From positions 1-64,000 of the forward strand of contig JQIT01000008.1 in the NCBI GenBank assembly GCA_000830255.1: DNA of 64,000 bases. The letters run 5' to 3'. Of the stretch, positions 16,104 through 25,514 are shown one piece after another. Both the position numbers and the translations under genes were made by a program. The first letter of the stretch is position 1. Every line of letters starts with the position of its first letter. The notes under the pieces were generated by a model, which was given only the letters and a program-made list of their open reading frames with translations, had not been told where the DNA came from and ran no database searches. This stretch comes from Sulfuricurvum sp. PC08-66. GTDB taxonomy: Bacteria; Campylobacterota; Campylobacteria; Campylobacterales; Sulfurimonadaceae.

Positions 16104-17401
16104 AAATACATTTTATAGGTATTGGCGGTATTGGTATCTCAGGATTGGCCAAATATATGTTGGCGTTGGGGCACACTGTATCAGGCTCTGATATGCGTCA
16201 GACTACTATCACCGATGAGCTTGTCTCACTTGGATGCGCTATCAATATCGGACACCGTGCCGAGGCGATAAAAGAGCCCGATATGGTGGTCTACTCTGCC
16301 GTGGTCAAACCCACGAATGTTGAGCGAGTCACCGCAGAGGCAAAAGGGATAAAAACCTTGAGCCGTAAAGCCTTTTTGCCCTATGTATTGAGCGACCGTG
16401 AGGTCTATGCAGTGTGTGGCGCACATGGCAAAAGTACGACGACCGCCATTCTCGCCTCCATCATGTCAGGTAGCGCCATCATCGGTGCACAAAGCAAGGC
16501 GATGGACTCCAATATGCGCTTCGATGCGACCAATCGACGCATGATTTTTGAGGCAGATGAGAGCGATGGTAGCTTCCTCGAAGCCAATGCCGCAGTCGCC
16601 ATCGTGACCAATGCAGAGCCTGAACACATGGAGTATTACGGTCACGATGAGGCGAAATTTTATGGTGCATATCGCGCCTTCTTGGACAATGCGCCGTTGC
16701 GTATTATCAATGCTGAAGACCCCTTCTTGGCGACCTACGAGGGTGAGGCGGTGCGACTCTATCCTAGCCGTGACATCCGTGATATGAGCAATGTACTCAT
16801 CGACGATGAACCCTACACACGTTTCGCGTTGCGCGATTTGGGCTATTTTGAGGTGTGGGGATTGGGTGAGCATATCGTCACCGATGCGGCATTGGCGATA
16901 TTGGCGGCACTCGAGGGCGGTATGGCGCTAGAGTCCATCAGAGCCTCACTCAAAAACTATCACGGTATCAAAAAACGGTTCGATATTATCCACAAAAACC
17001 GCACGATTCTCATCGATGACTACGCGCACCACCCCACCGAAATTGCCGCGACCTTCAAATCGATAATGACTTATGCGCGCCTCAAAGGTATCGATACGAT
17101 TACGACCATTTGGCAACCACACAAATACAGCCGTACCATCGATAATATCGAGGCGTTTAGTCGCTGTTTTGATGGGACGCAACGGCTCATTATTTTGCCT
17201 GTTTACAGTGCAGGGGAAGAGCATGTCGCTATTGATTTCGAGACAATTTTCGCCTCCTATGCACCGCTCTTCGTCGATAGAATGGTGCGTGAGGGTGAGG
17301 CATTGGCACTCTACAAAAACGACCAAATCGTCTCACGTCTCGATAAGGGTATTATTATCGGATTTGGCGCGGGCGACATCACCTACCAATTGAGAGGATA
17401 A
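16100..17401 (+). CDS. murC: UDP-N-acetylmuramate-L-alanine ligase
   Basis: Adds L-alanine to UDP-MurNAc in the cytoplasm, the first peptide step of peptidoglycan precursor synthesis. The N-terminal UDP-binding motif is GIGGIGISGLAKYM (7-20), the Mur-ligase ATP loop is GAHGKSTT (107-114), and later family blocks include FEADESDGSF, NAEPEHMEYY and DDYAHHPTEI. At 433 residues it is complete. It starts with TTG at 16100, supported by a strong ribosome binding site (GGAGGGG at 16089-16095) at normal spacing. The order aminotransferase-hypothetical-murC-hypothetical-mutS2 is conserved in Helicobacter and Campylobacter. Confidence 0.97.
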   Translation: MKIHFIGIGGIGISGLAKYMLALGHTVSGSDMRQTTITDELVSLGCAINIGHRAEAIKEPDMVVYSAVVKPTNVERVTAEAKGIKTLSRKAFLPYVLSDREVYAVCGAHGKSTTTAILASIMSGSAIIGAQSKAMDSNMRFDATNRRMIFEADESDGSFLEANAAVAIVTNAEPEHMEYYGHDEAKFYGAYRAFLDNAPLRIINAEDPFLATYEGEAVRLYPSRDIRDMSNVLIDDEPYTRFALRDLGYFEVWGLGEHIVTDAALAILAALEGGMALESIRASLKNYHGIKKRFDIIHKNRTILIDDYAHHPTEIAATFKSIMTYARLKGIDTITTIWQPHKYSRTIDNIEAFSRCFDGTQRLIILPVYSAGEEHVAIDFETIFASYAPLFVDRMVREGEALALYKNDQIVSRLDKGIIIGFGAGDITYQLRG

Positions 17402-17403
17402 TC

Positions 17404-17745
17404 ATGGGCTATATTATTACCGCACTTGTTGCACTGATACTTTTTGTTTTTGTCACCAAGGTCATGGAGCTTAACCGCGCCCAAAAAATCGGCGTAGCCG
17501 TTGGGATAGCGTCGGTGGCGTTTGTGATTACACTTTATATTTTGATGGACGATGCCAAGACCGATCGTCTGCGAGAGACGATATTGGCGTTTGAGCAAAA
17601 TCAAACCATCGTGTGCGAGGGCGACATCGAAGCCAATGCAACGTCGTTCAACTACAGCATCGGTGCGCACTCCCTGCTAGGCAAGCCCAATACCCCTCAT
17701 GCAGGCAAAATTATCTCCCTCTATCGATGCCAACCTAAACCGTGA
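17404..17745 (+). CDS. Small membrane protein between murC and mutS2
   Basis: A 113-residue protein with two hydrophobic segments (about 2-20 and 29-48), followed by a roughly 60-residue soluble tail containing two cysteines and ending in RCQPKP. The first ATG is two bases after the murC stop. The TGA overlaps the GTG start of mutS2. The function is unknown; a gene in this position is a regular neighbour of mutS2 in Campylobacterota. Confidence 0.8.
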   Translation: MGYIITALVALILFVFVTKVMELNRAQKIGVAVGIASVAFVITLYILMDDAKTDRLRETILAFEQNQTIVCEGDIEANATSFNYSIGAHSLLGKPNTPHAGKIISLYRCQPKP

Positions 17746-19940
17746 AGGGCATCATCGATAAGCTCGATTTGAGCGGGTACGTCAGAGAGTTTGAGCACTT
17801 TTTGGCGCGTCCCAAACCTCTTTTCCTAGAGGGTGACCAACAGCTGCATGGCACGATGATACGCCTCATGGAGAGCATCGATTTCACCCCTCCTAAGGCG
17901 GTCGTGCCGCTGGATGATGCTATTGCACGCCTCAAAAAGCAGGGGGTTTTGACACTTAGCGTGCTCTTTGAGTGGGTCAAGATTTTGCGCTATGTGCGCT
18001 ATTTGTCACGCCAAAAATTCCCTCAAAAGGTGCTCGATTGGCTCGATGAGATCAAAATCGACCCCTTTTTCGAGAGTATCGAGGGCTTTTTTCTGGACGA
18101 CGGAAGTGTCAATGTCGCTATGGATGAGCGTCTAGGAGAGGTGACGCGCTTTTTGGAGCGTGCCAAAATCGATATCGCTCAACAAATGAGCAAACTTCTG
18201 CACACCGAAAAACTCCAACCCTACCTCGTCGATAAGCAGGTGCATCTTCAGCAGGAGCATGAGACACTGCTACTCAAGGCGGGATTCAATCACGTCCTCA
18301 AAGGCTCTATCGTCGCACGTAGCCAAGGGGGATTTTTCTACGTCGTGCCCCAAAGTATCGAAACCTTGCGTGCCCAAAAGGAGCACTTCGTCCAAGAGCG
18401 TGAAGCACTGCTCTACGAATGGGCGAAAACCTTTTCAGCAGGGATGCAAAAATGGGTCAAATTTTTGGAGTTTCTCAATCGTCGATTTGACCAAATCGAC
18501 CACTACCAAGCGCGAATCTTTTTTGCCAAGGCAAAGGGGTACAGCTTTTTGGGCGCGACCAAAACTCCTACGCTACGACTGGTCAACTTCGCCCATCCTG
18601 CATTGGCGCACCCCAAACCTATCACTATCGATGCGAGTGCTAATATCATCATGATTACAGGGGTCAATGCAGGCGGAAAAACGATGCTCCTCAAAGCGAT
18701 TTTGGCGGCTACGTGGCTAGCCAAATATCTCTTGCCGATGCGCATCGATGCGCACGCTTCCTCTATTCCGCACTTCAAACATCTGCATGCCATCATCGAT
18801 GACCCCCAAAACGTGGGCAACGATATCTCGACCTTCGCAGGGCGTATGGTGGAGTTTAGTACTATTTTGCAGTCGCGCGATGCCATCATCGGTGTCGATG
18901 AGATAGAGCTAGGTACCGACAGCGACGAGGCGGCTTCGCTTTTCAAGGTGATGCTAGAAGCGTTGGTCGAGAAAGGGGCGAAAATCATCGTCACGACGCA
19001 CCACAAACGCCTCGCCGCGCTCATGGCAAACCGTGACGATGTGACCTTGATGGCGGCACTCTATGATGAGGCGAATCGCCTGCCCACGTATGAATTTTTG
19101 CAAGGCAGTATCGGTAAGAGTTACGCTTTTGAGACGGCACAACGTTATGGCATACCCTCCAATCTCGTCACACTTGCCAAAGCCCAATACGGTCAAGACC
19201 AAGAGAAGCTCTCTGAACTCATCGAACGAAGCAGTGAGCTAGAGCGAGGATTGCGCCAAAAACACAAAGAGCTAGACGAAAAAAATGCACAAATGAGCCG
19301 ACTCCTTAACACCATCGAGGAGGAGCGCCATGCCCTTCACCAAGAGGTGCAAGGTGCCAAAGTGACCCTGAGCCGCGCCTATGTCGATGCTATCGATGAA
19401 GCCAAAAGTGCCGCCAAAGCGATACAGCGCGAAGAGATTCATCGCGGTATGAACAAAGCGCATGCCAAACTCCCCAAAGCTCCTCCGCCACCCGTCAAAA
19501 AGGTAGAGCCTATCAAGGTTGGTGACCGTGTCAAGTACCTCACCAACTACGGCACTGTCCTAGCCTTAGAGTCCAAAGAGGCGTTTGTAGCGTTTGAGAG
19601 TGGGATGCGTATGCGTGCGCCACTTGTGGAGCTATCGTTGGCGGCGCAACAAAAGAGCAAACCACCCAAGACGACACTGCAAAAGCCTACTGTTTCGCGT
19701 GCCGCATTGAAGCTCGATTTGCATGGATTGCGTAGCGATGAGGCATTAGAGAAGCTCGACCAATTTATCTCTGACGCCTTACTGCAAGGGTGGGATGAAG
19801 TGCTTGTCTATCATGGCATCGGCACGGGTAAATTGGCGCATGCGGTTAATGGCTTTTTGCGTTCACACCCCAGTGTCAAGGGCTTCACCGATGCGCCCCC
19901 AGCGATGGGTGGATACGGTGCCAAAATTGTGACCCTCTAA
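17742..19940 (+). CDS. mutS2: MutS2 endonuclease/ATPase with Smr domain
   Basis: A 732-residue MutS2 protein. The MutS-type ATPase has Walker A GVNAGGKT (307-314), Walker B-region IIGVDEIELGTDSDEAA and the later TTHHKRLAAL block. A coiled coil (about 480-560) precedes a C-terminal Smr nuclease domain (about 656-732: LDLHGLRSDEA, VYHGIGTGKL). MutS2 suppresses homologous recombination in Helicobacter and, in some bacteria, also rescues collided ribosomes; it is not the mismatch-repair MutS. The start is GTG at 17742, overlapping the preceding stop codon. A response regulator gene follows 12 bases later. Confidence 0.95.
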   Translation: MKGIIDKLDLSGYVREFEHFLARPKPLFLEGDQQLHGTMIRLMESIDFTPPKAVVPLDDAIARLKKQGVLTLSVLFEWVKILRYVRYLSRQKFPQKVLDWLDEIKIDPFFESIEGFFLDDGSVNVAMDERLGEVTRFLERAKIDIAQQMSKLLHTEKLQPYLVDKQVHLQQEHETLLLKAGFNHVLKGSIVARSQGGFFYVVPQSIETLRAQKEHFVQEREALLYEWAKTFSAGMQKWVKFLEFLNRRFDQIDHYQARIFFAKAKGYSFLGATKTPTLRLVNFAHPALAHPKPITIDASANIIMITGVNAGGKTMLLKAILAATWLAKYLLPMRIDAHASSIPHFKHLHAIIDDPQNVGNDISTFAGRMVEFSTILQSRDAIIGVDEIELGTDSDEAASLFKVMLEALVEKGAKIIVTTHHKRLAALMANRDDVTLMAALYDEANRLPTYEFLQGSIGKSYAFETAQRYGIPSNLVTLAKAQYGQDQEKLSELIERSSELERGLRQKHKELDEKNAQMSRLLNTIEEERHALHQEVQGAKVTLSRAYVDAIDEAKSAAKAIQREEIHRGMNKAHAKLPKAPPPPVKKVEPIKVGDRVKYLTNYGTVLALESKEAFVAFESGMRMRAPLVELSLAAQQKSKPPKTTLQKPTVSRAALKLDLHGLRSDEALEKLDQFISDALLQGWDEVLVYHGIGTGKLAHAVNGFLRSHPSVKGFTDAPPAMGGYGAKIVTL

Positions 19941-19952
19941 AAGGAGAGTGAA

Positions 19953-20876
19953 ATGATAAACAGCCTCAAAGAGCTGGGTGCAAATCTACGCGTCTTGTAC
20001 GTCGAGGATGATACCAGACTCAATGCCGAGACCAAAAAAATATTGGACAAAATTTTCGGGCGGGTCGATAGCGTCTTCAACGGCAAAGAGGCGTGGGAGC
20101 GCTTCGTAGCGCACAATTACGACATGGTCATCACCGATATCGAGATGCCTGTGATGAGTGGATTGCAACTGAGCCATAAAATCAAAGAGCGCACGACGCA
20201 AATTCCTATCGTAGTAGTGAGTGCCTATACCGATGCAGACTATTTTCTCGATGCGATAGAGTATGGCATCGACTACTATGTCCTCAAACCTATCAATACC
20301 AACAAGCTCATCGAGACACTCTATCGCGCCTGCATCCAAATCCAAGAGCGTCAAAATGCGGCACTCTTCCAAGCCCAAGAGCTATTGCACAAAATCGAAA
20401 TCGAAAAGATGAACTTACTAGAGACGATGAGCAATAACTCACCCAATCCTATGGTGCTCTATCGCGATAATCGACTCGAATTTTTCAATCGCCGTTTTGC
20501 AATACTCTTTTTGGAGAGTGATACGGGTGTCATTAAGCGGTGCGAGGAGTTGATACGTTTTATCGAGAGTCTAATCGTCACCGATGAGACACTTTCCAAG
20601 GCAAAAGGGCTTTCCACCACTATCGATTTCGCACACGACGAACACCCTAGCGTGGCACTGCGCACCAAAGAGGGCAAGCGCGCTTTTGCACTCCACCGTA
20701 CCTATATGGAGGCGGATGCGTTGGTGTTGTACACCTTCAATGACATCACGACGTTGCTTTATCAGACGATACAGCTTGAGGAGTACCACCGAAAATTTGA
20801 GTCGATGGTACGTGAAAATTTCACCCCCAAAGAGGGCAAAAATCCTAGCATTATCGATAAAGTAAAATTCGATTAA
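19953..20876 (+). CDS. Response regulator with C-terminal PAS-like domain
   Basis: A 307-residue protein with an intact receiver domain: Asp19-Asp20 of the acidic pocket, phosphoacceptor Asp62 (ITDIEMPVMSG) and Lys112 (YYVLKPI). A helical linker (about 120-150) leads to a PAS-like region (about 150-280, starting NNSPNPMVLYRDNRLEFFN). There is no DNA-binding, GGDEF or kinase output domain, so signalling must pass through protein partners. The ribosome binding site AAGGAG precedes the ATG. It is the last gene of the murC-mutS2 unit and is followed by a bidirectional terminator. Confidence 0.9.
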   Translation: MINSLKELGANLRVLYVEDDTRLNAETKKILDKIFGRVDSVFNGKEAWERFVAHNYDMVITDIEMPVMSGLQLSHKIKERTTQIPIVVVSAYTDADYFLDAIEYGIDYYVLKPINTNKLIETLYRACIQIQERQNAALFQAQELLHKIEIEKMNLLETMSNNSPNPMVLYRDNRLEFFNRRFAILFLESDTGVIKRCEELIRFIESLIVTDETLSKAKGLSTTIDFAHDEHPSVALRTKEGKRAFALHRTYMEADALVLYTFNDITTLLYQTIQLEEYHRKFESMVRENFTPKEGKNPSIIDKVKFD

Positions 20877-20889
20877 TAGCTCAAATAGG

Positions 20890-20915
20890 TTTTTGCACGA
20901 TGGACAGTGCAAAAA
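20890..20915. terminator. Bidirectional intrinsic terminator
   Basis: TTTTTGCAC and GTGCAAAAA flank an eight-base loop, giving a hairpin with a U-run on whichever strand is transcribed. It sits in the 54-base gap between the convergent response regulator and EEP hydrolase genes, where a shared terminator is expected. Confidence 0.7.
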
Positions 20916-20930
20916 AGTCTCTTAGTATCG

Positions 20931-21941
20931 CTAGTCACGCACGAAATCGGCAAAGAGTGGCAGATGGTCAGAGTAGCCTTGCCCTGTGAAGTGCGCAGGA
21001 ATGGTCTGTGTCATTTGCCATCGATAGGGGTCTTTGCCTTTGTAGAGGTAGTCGGGGGCAAAACGCGCGAAACTCCCCTCGACATAGGAGAAGTGTTTGC
21101 CCTTCCAGAGTGTACGATTGATAATGATGTGGTCCAGTGCCTCTTTGGTGCCTTTGTAGATGTGGCTGTAACGCTCTTTTGGGGCGAGTGTGCTCCAGAG
21201 ATTGAGGTGATAGCTAGGGTCGAGATGCCCAAAACGTGCTGTATCGATGAGCCCTTGCGCATCGATGGTACGCAGGATGTGGTTGATACCTGTAATGCCA
21301 TTGGTGTCGTTGTGTTTATGTTTTTTGACAAATCGCACATACTCTTCTACATCGCTATTGAGGTCGCCCACGATGAGATAGGCACGCTCTTTGGGTAGGG
21401 TTTTGAGACGTTGTGCAAGAGCTTTGGCGTAGGGGATGCGTTGGCTCTCAGGGCCACTTTTGGCTTTCCAGTGGTTGACGAAAATCGTCAATACTTCACC
21501 GCGAATACGTACATCGACCTCCAAAATCGCGCGTAGATTATCGTAGGCATTGACACTGATTTCGCGGTGTCCCTCGATGGGAAAGCGTGAGAGTAGGGCA
21601 TTGTGCACACTGCTCTTTTTCTTGCTTGCGATGACACTGTACTGCATCGCATGACCCTTGTTGCGCAGTGCGGTTTGCAAATCGCGTAGGGCTTGGGCGG
21701 ACTCTACCTCTTGGAGTGCCAACATATCAGGCTTCATATCGACGATGACCTGCGCGATATTGGCGAGTTTGGCGCGGTAGGTTTTGCGGTTGTATTGGGT
21801 CGAGGTGTTGGGGATGTAGTCGCTGTACTCTGTGCCACTGTAGTGCAAATCGAAGAGATTTTCGACATTGTAGGTCGCCACGCGAAACTCTCCAGCACCC
21901 AGCCAAACGGCTATGAAGAGAAGGAGAAAAAATTTAGACAT
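20931..21941 (-). CDS. Secreted endonuclease/exonuclease/phosphatase-family protein
   Basis: A 336-residue EEP-fold hydrolase with a signal peptide (MSKFFLLLFIAVWLGAG). I set the start at 21941; the 27 codons upstream run back into the M3 peptidase gene without protein character. Family landmarks are FRVATYNVENLFD, the metal-binding glutamate in LALQEVES, IFVNHWKAKSG, LIVGDLNSD and the C-terminal YSDHLPLFADF. It is probably a periplasmic or secreted metal-dependent nuclease or phosphodiesterase; the substrate is unknown. It overlaps the end of the oligopeptidase gene by eight bases. Confidence 0.9.
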   Translation of the reverse strand: MSKFFLLLFIAVWLGAGEFRVATYNVENLFDLHYSGTEYSDYIPNTSTQYNRKTYRAKLANIAQVIVDMKPDMLALQEVESAQALRDLQTALRNKGHAMQYSVIASKKKSSVHNALLSRFPIEGHREISVNAYDNLRAILEVDVRIRGEVLTIFVNHWKAKSGPESQRIPYAKALAQRLKTLPKERAYLIVGDLNSDVEEYVRFVKKHKHNDTNGITGINHILRTIDAQGLIDTARFGHLDPSYHLNLWSTLAPKERYSHIYKGTKEALDHIIINRTLWKGKHFSYVEGSFARFAPDYLYKGKDPYRWQMTQTIPAHFTGQGYSDHLPLFADFVRD

Positions 21942-23898
21942 CGATACCATTGAGGCGCAAAAGTGCCGTCGTATCGACATTGCGTCCCATGAAATCCTCA
22001 AAAAGCTCACGCATACTCGCACTTGCCCCGCGCTCTAGTATGGTCTCGAAATAGCCGCGTGCGATAGGCTCATTGAAGATGCCATTATCGACGAAGTGGT
22101 AAAAGGCATCGGCACTCAACACCTCTGCCCATTTGTAGCTGTAGTATCCTGCGGCGTATCCACCACCAAAAATATGGCTAAAGCTGTTTTGGAAAGCGTT
22201 GTAGCGTGGAGGTGTGAGCAGTCCCATCTCACGACGTACTTCGTCCAAGAGTGCTTGCACCTCTTCGCCTTGGAGTAGATGCGAATGCAGACGAAAATCA
22301 AAAAGCCCAAACTCCAATTGGCGCAACATCGCCATGGCAGATTGGAAATTTTTGGCGCGCACAAGGGTCTCTATCATCGAGGGTGGCAAAATCTCATCGG
22401 TTTCATAGTGACGCGCGAAGAGTCGCAACACTTGCGGCTCGTAGGCGAAATTTTCCAAAAACTGACTGGGAAACTCCACCGCATCCCACTCGATACCGTT
22501 GACACCGCTCAGACCATTCTCCTCTACACGGCTAAAAAGGTGGTGTATCGCATGCCCCATTTCATGAAAGAGCGTCACCACATCGTCATGGCGCAAAAGC
22601 GAAGGATTTTCAGGGCTAGAGGGTGGGAAATTGCCCACGATAAAGGCACTGGCTAATTGCGTAGAGCCATCCACAAGGGTGCAGTGCGTTTGCCAATTGT
22701 GCATCCATGCACCGCCCTTTTTGTCGTCACGCGCCTCCAAATCGACATAGAGACGTGCACGTAGCTCATCGTGGTCATAGATATCATAGGCAGTTGCTTT
22801 GGTATCCCACAATGCCACATCGTGCGCCGCTTCAAATCGCACCCCAAAGAGCTGCTCCAAAAAGGAGAACATCCCATTGAGTACACGTGTCTGCTCAAAA
22901 TAGGGTCGATAAAGCTCTTCGTCCATGTCGTAATCGCGCAATCGAAGCTTCTCAGCGTAGTAAGCAGTGTCGTAGCTCGCTAGCTCAATGCCATCGGTCG
23001 CAAGCGCAAAGTGGCGTAGCGTTTCTAGCTCTTTTTGCCCTTGCGGACGGCTTTGCGTGGCAAGTCTCTCCAAAAAATCGATGACAGTTTGTGGGTCGGG
23101 TGCCATCTTGGTCGCTAGGGAGTAGTGCGCATAGCTTTCGAAGCCCAAAATTTCTGCCTGCTCTTGGCGCAATCGCAACAGTTCATCGATGATGGCACTG
23201 TTTTGGGGAGCGCGCGTGGTGTAGGCATGGTAGAGTGCCTCACGGTGTGCGCGATTGGGTCCATAGGTCATATAGGCGATGTAGCTGGGCATTTTGAGGG
23301 TGAAGCGGTATTTGGTTTTGCCCTCTTCGACAAAAGCGGCGGCACTCAAATCGCTTGCAGGTATGCCCGCCACATCCGCCTCCTCTTCGAGGATAAGGGC
23401 GTAGGCGTTGGTCGCATTGAGGACGTTTTGGGAGAAATCATTGGAGAGTTCGCTTTTGCGCAATGAAATCGCTTTGAGACGCTCTTTTTGCGCCTTGGGC
23501 AGGGATACACCAGAGAGTTGGAACGCCAAAATCGACTCATCGATGACACGACGCTGTGTCGCGTTGAGGTGCTCATACTCATGTGTTTTTATCGCCTCAA
23601 ATGCACCATAGATACGTGCATCTTGGCTCACGTCAGAGGAGTAGTCACTCAAAAGGGGCAACATTTGCGCGTAGACTTTTTGGGTAAGCTCGCTGTTTTT
23701 GACGCTGTTGAGGTGCGAAAGTGGAGTGAAAAATTGCTCTACATACTCTTCGAGAAGCTCAAAGGGTTTGATGAAATTGGCGTAGGTACAAAGAGGCTGT
23801 GCCAAAAGCGCCTCGATGCGTGCACGATTGTCAGCCAAAAGCGCCTCCAATTGGGCTACTTTGCCCTCCAAATTCTCGGTATCAAACGCTAAAAACAT
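21934..23898 (-). CDS. M3-family oligopeptidase (oligopeptidase A-like)
   Basis: A 654-residue cytoplasmic zinc metallopeptidase that degrades short peptides. The zinc motif HEMGH is at 445-449 (TLFHEMGHAIHHLF) with the third ligand region following at ENFAYEP. Flanking M3 blocks (GAWMHNW, FIVGNFPP, GGYAAGYYSYKWAEV) are intact, and the length is standard for oligopeptidase A/PrlC. There is no signal peptide. It begins the minus-strand unit that also contains the EEP hydrolase and diverges from the metal-binding protein gene at 24023. Confidence 0.95.
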   Translation of the reverse strand: MFLAFDTENLEGKVAQLEALLADNRARIEALLAQPLCTYANFIKPFELLEEYVEQFFTPLSHLNSVKNSELTQKVYAQMLPLLSDYSSDVSQDARIYGAFEAIKTHEYEHLNATQRRVIDESILAFQLSGVSLPKAQKERLKAISLRKSELSNDFSQNVLNATNAYALILEEEADVAGIPASDLSAAAFVEEGKTKYRFTLKMPSYIAYMTYGPNRAHREALYHAYTTRAPQNSAIIDELLRLRQEQAEILGFESYAHYSLATKMAPDPQTVIDFLERLATQSRPQGQKELETLRHFALATDGIELASYDTAYYAEKLRLRDYDMDEELYRPYFEQTRVLNGMFSFLEQLFGVRFEAAHDVALWDTKATAYDIYDHDELRARLYVDLEARDDKKGGAWMHNWQTHCTLVDGSTQLASAFIVGNFPPSSPENPSLLRHDDVVTLFHEMGHAIHHLFSRVEENGLSGVNGIEWDAVEFPSQFLENFAYEPQVLRLFARHYETDEILPPSMIETLVRAKNFQSAMAMLRQLEFGLFDFRLHSHLLQGEEVQALLDEVRREMGLLTPPRYNAFQNSFSHIFGGGYAAGYYSYKWAEVLSADAFYHFVDNGIFNEPIARGYFETILERGASASMRELFEDFMGRNVDTTALLRLNGIDV

Positions 23899-23990
23899 CT
23901 CGACTCCTTGTGCGAAAACAGTGTGTGAGTGTAGTCAAAATGGGGTAAAAGCAAGCCTAAATTTTTAATTTGGTGTTTATATAGAGTCGC

Positions 23991-23996
23991 TACACT
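23991..23996 (+). promoter_or_regulatory. Probable -10 element (TACACT) upstream of the HMA gene
   Basis: TACACT, about 27 bases before the ATG at 24023, with ribosome binding site AAGGAG at 24011-24016. Confidence 0.4.
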
Positions 23997-24022
23997 TTGC
24001 CACTTCAAAAAAGGAGATTGCC

Positions 24023-24322
24023 ATGACCAAGACTTTTGAACTTCATAATGTCAAATGTGGCGGATGCGCCCAAACCCTGCGCTCTGCACTCGAAAAAGAG
24101 GGCTTCGCGCCCCAAAACATCAATCTCGAGGTTGAACCTCGCCAAGTGACGCTCGATATCGATGACGAAGCGCACGAAAAGCACTTCCGCGAAGTGGTAC
24201 GCGGTCTAGGCTACCCCGTCACCGATGAGGAGATTGGGGCTTTTACGAGTACCGCACTCAAAGCCAAAAGTTTCGTCTCCTGCGCCGTAGGCAAATTTGA
24301 CGTAGCCACACAACAACATTAG
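24023..24322 (+). CDS. Heavy-metal-associated (HMA) domain protein
   Basis: A 99-residue protein whose first 70 residues form an HMA fold: the metal-binding loop is KCGGCAQTL, with Cys12 and Cys15, followed by the beta-alpha-beta pattern (VEPRQVTLDID and GLGYPVTDEE). It resembles CopZ-type metallochaperones and the N-terminal domains of copper ATPases. The last 25 residues extend beyond the fold and contain another cysteine. It could carry copper or another soft metal ion; no efflux ATPase is adjacent. It is followed after nine bases by the YceI-like gene, suggesting cotranscription. Confidence 0.88.
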   Translation: MTKTFELHNVKCGGCAQTLRSALEKEGFAPQNINLEVEPRQVTLDIDDEAHEKHFREVVRGLGYPVTDEEIGAFTSTALKAKSFVSCAVGKFDVATQQH

Positions 24323-24331
24323 GAATACATC

Positions 24332-24886
24332 ATGAAAAAAATCGCTCTTATCTTCGTCGCGCTCTTCGTCGCTACTACTGCACTTCCTGCTCAAGTTTTT
24401 GCTCCACAAGGAGAGATGACACTCACATGGACAGCTTTCAAAACACCCAAAAAAGTAGGGGTCAAAGGTACTTTCGATGCTATCGCGCTCTCCACACCTG
24501 CCAACGCCCAAACTATCGAGAGCTTTTTGATGGCGACAAGCGTCACTATCGACACGGCAAAAGTCAACTCCAAACATGTCGAACGTGACGCGAAATTAGC
24601 CCACGCCTTTTTCGGTCTCATGAAACCTACCATCACCGCCCACGTCAAAGCCATCAGCGCCAAAACACTTACTGTTGCTATTACGATGAATGGCATCACA
24701 CGCGAAGTACCCATGAGCTATAGCTACGATGGCAAAAAGGTAAGCGCGCAAGGCGCTATCGAATTGGCGGATTTTGACGCGATGGGTGCATTGAGCAGTA
24801 TTAACAACGCCTGCTTCGATTTGCACGAGGGCAAAACATGGTCAGATGTCACTATCGCTTTTGAGTTAGGCGTAGAGGGAAAATAG
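24332..24886 (+). CDS. YceI-like periplasmic protein
   Basis: A 184-residue exported protein with a signal peptide of about 20 residues (MKKIALIFVALFVATTALPA). The mature part has the alternating beta pattern of YceI lipocalin-like proteins (LTWTAFKTPKKVGVKGTFD, then AHVKAISAKTLTVAITMNGITREV, then ELADFDAMGALSSIN). YceI proteins bind amphipathic or isoprenoid ligands in the periplasm; the ligand here is unknown. It follows the HMA gene closely and has no visible terminator of its own. Confidence 0.85.
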   Translation: MKKIALIFVALFVATTALPAQVFAPQGEMTLTWTAFKTPKKVGVKGTFDAIALSTPANAQTIESFLMATSVTIDTAKVNSKHVERDAKLAHAFFGLMKPTITAHVKAISAKTLTVAITMNGITREVPMSYSYDGKKVSAQGAIELADFDAMGALSSINNACFDLHEGKTWSDVTIAFELGVEGK

Positions 24887-24923
24887 AAAAGTAATTTTTC
24901 GGAAGCGTGTTTATCGCACTATT

Positions 24924-25163
24924 TTATTTATAGACATCGCCTCTGCTATCGACTTTGAGAATTTTTATTTCATCTGCTTCTTTGTAAAAAAGTATTCGAT
25001 ATTTGGAAACTCTCAGTCTGTAAATAGGCGGTATGTCGTTGCCACTGAGACGTTTGACATCGCCTTGGGGCAATAGGCTGATGGCGTCAAATAGACGTTT
25101 TTGCAGTACCTTGTCATAGGTCGCGAAGCTTTTTTCAAAGCTTTTTGAAAAGCTGATATTCAT
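24924..25163 (-). CDS. RelE/ParE-family toxin
   Basis: A 79-residue small basic protein with the RelE-fold pattern: FSKSFEKSFATYDKVLQKRLF helix pair, IYRLRVSKYRILFYKE beta strands and the terminal IKILKVDSRGDVYK. Such toxins cleave mRNA on the ribosome or inhibit gyrase; which applies cannot be told. It overlaps its antitoxin gene by four bases (ATGA), the normal arrangement with the antitoxin first. Both genes look intact. Confidence 0.88.
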   Translation of the reverse strand: MNISFSKSFEKSFATYDKVLQKRLFDAISLLPQGDVKRLSGNDIPPIYRLRVSKYRILFYKEADEIKILKVDSRGDVYK

Positions 25164-25405
25164 AAATCAAATTTTTGTTTGAAATTTTCCAGAGTCTCAA
25201 AAGGCTCATTTTTGAGAATATTTAGCACCTCGGCTTTGTCATCGGCTTCGAGGATGAGCTTGGAGTGTTGCTTGTACGGACTACTGGCTAGATAGAGTGC
25301 TAGTGATTCACGTACGATTTGAGAAATAGGCTTTTTTTCCAAAAAGCTAATCGTGCGAGCCTCTTCGTAGAGAGCTTCATCGATGGTGAGATTGATGCGT
25401 TGCAT
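25160..25405 (-). CDS. Antitoxin partner of the RelE/ParE-type toxin
   Basis: An 81-residue protein with a ribbon-helix-helix-like N-terminus (MQRINLTIDEALYEEARTIS, then PISQIVRESLALYL) for DNA binding and an acidic C-terminal half (EADDKAEVLNILKNEPFETL) that should wrap the toxin. It is the first gene of the toxin-antitoxin operon, with AAGGATG just before the ATG and a TACAAT -10 box upstream. Autoregulation by the complex is typical of the class and is inferred here. Confidence 0.85.
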   Translation of the reverse strand: MQRINLTIDEALYEEARTISFLEKKPISQIVRESLALYLASSPYKQHSKLILEADDKAEVLNILKNEPFETLENFKQKFDL

Positions 25406-25437
25406 GAATACATCCTTACGTATTGGTGTAGTAATGT

Positions 25438-25443
25438 ATTGTA
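25438..25443 (-). promoter_or_regulatory. Probable -10 element (TACAAT) of the toxin-antitoxin operon
   Basis: TACAAT on the minus strand, 33 to 38 bases before the antitoxin ATG at 25405, in the gap that also contains REP-like copies B1 and B2. Confidence 0.5.
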
Positions 25444-25483
25444 TCGAAATAGGATTTATGAATCGAAAAAGACTTGGGCATTT

Positions 25484-25505
25484 GGAAGTGGGGTTTTAAC
25501 CCCGC
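25484..25505 (+). repeat. REP-like palindrome, copy B1
   Basis: GGAAGTG followed by GGGTTTTAACCC and CGC. It has the same GGAAGTG head as copy A at 7141 and nearly the same layout as copy C (minus strand, 62232-62253). It sits between aroE and the toxin-antitoxin operon. Confidence 0.6.
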
Positions 25506-25514
25506 ATCTTTTGG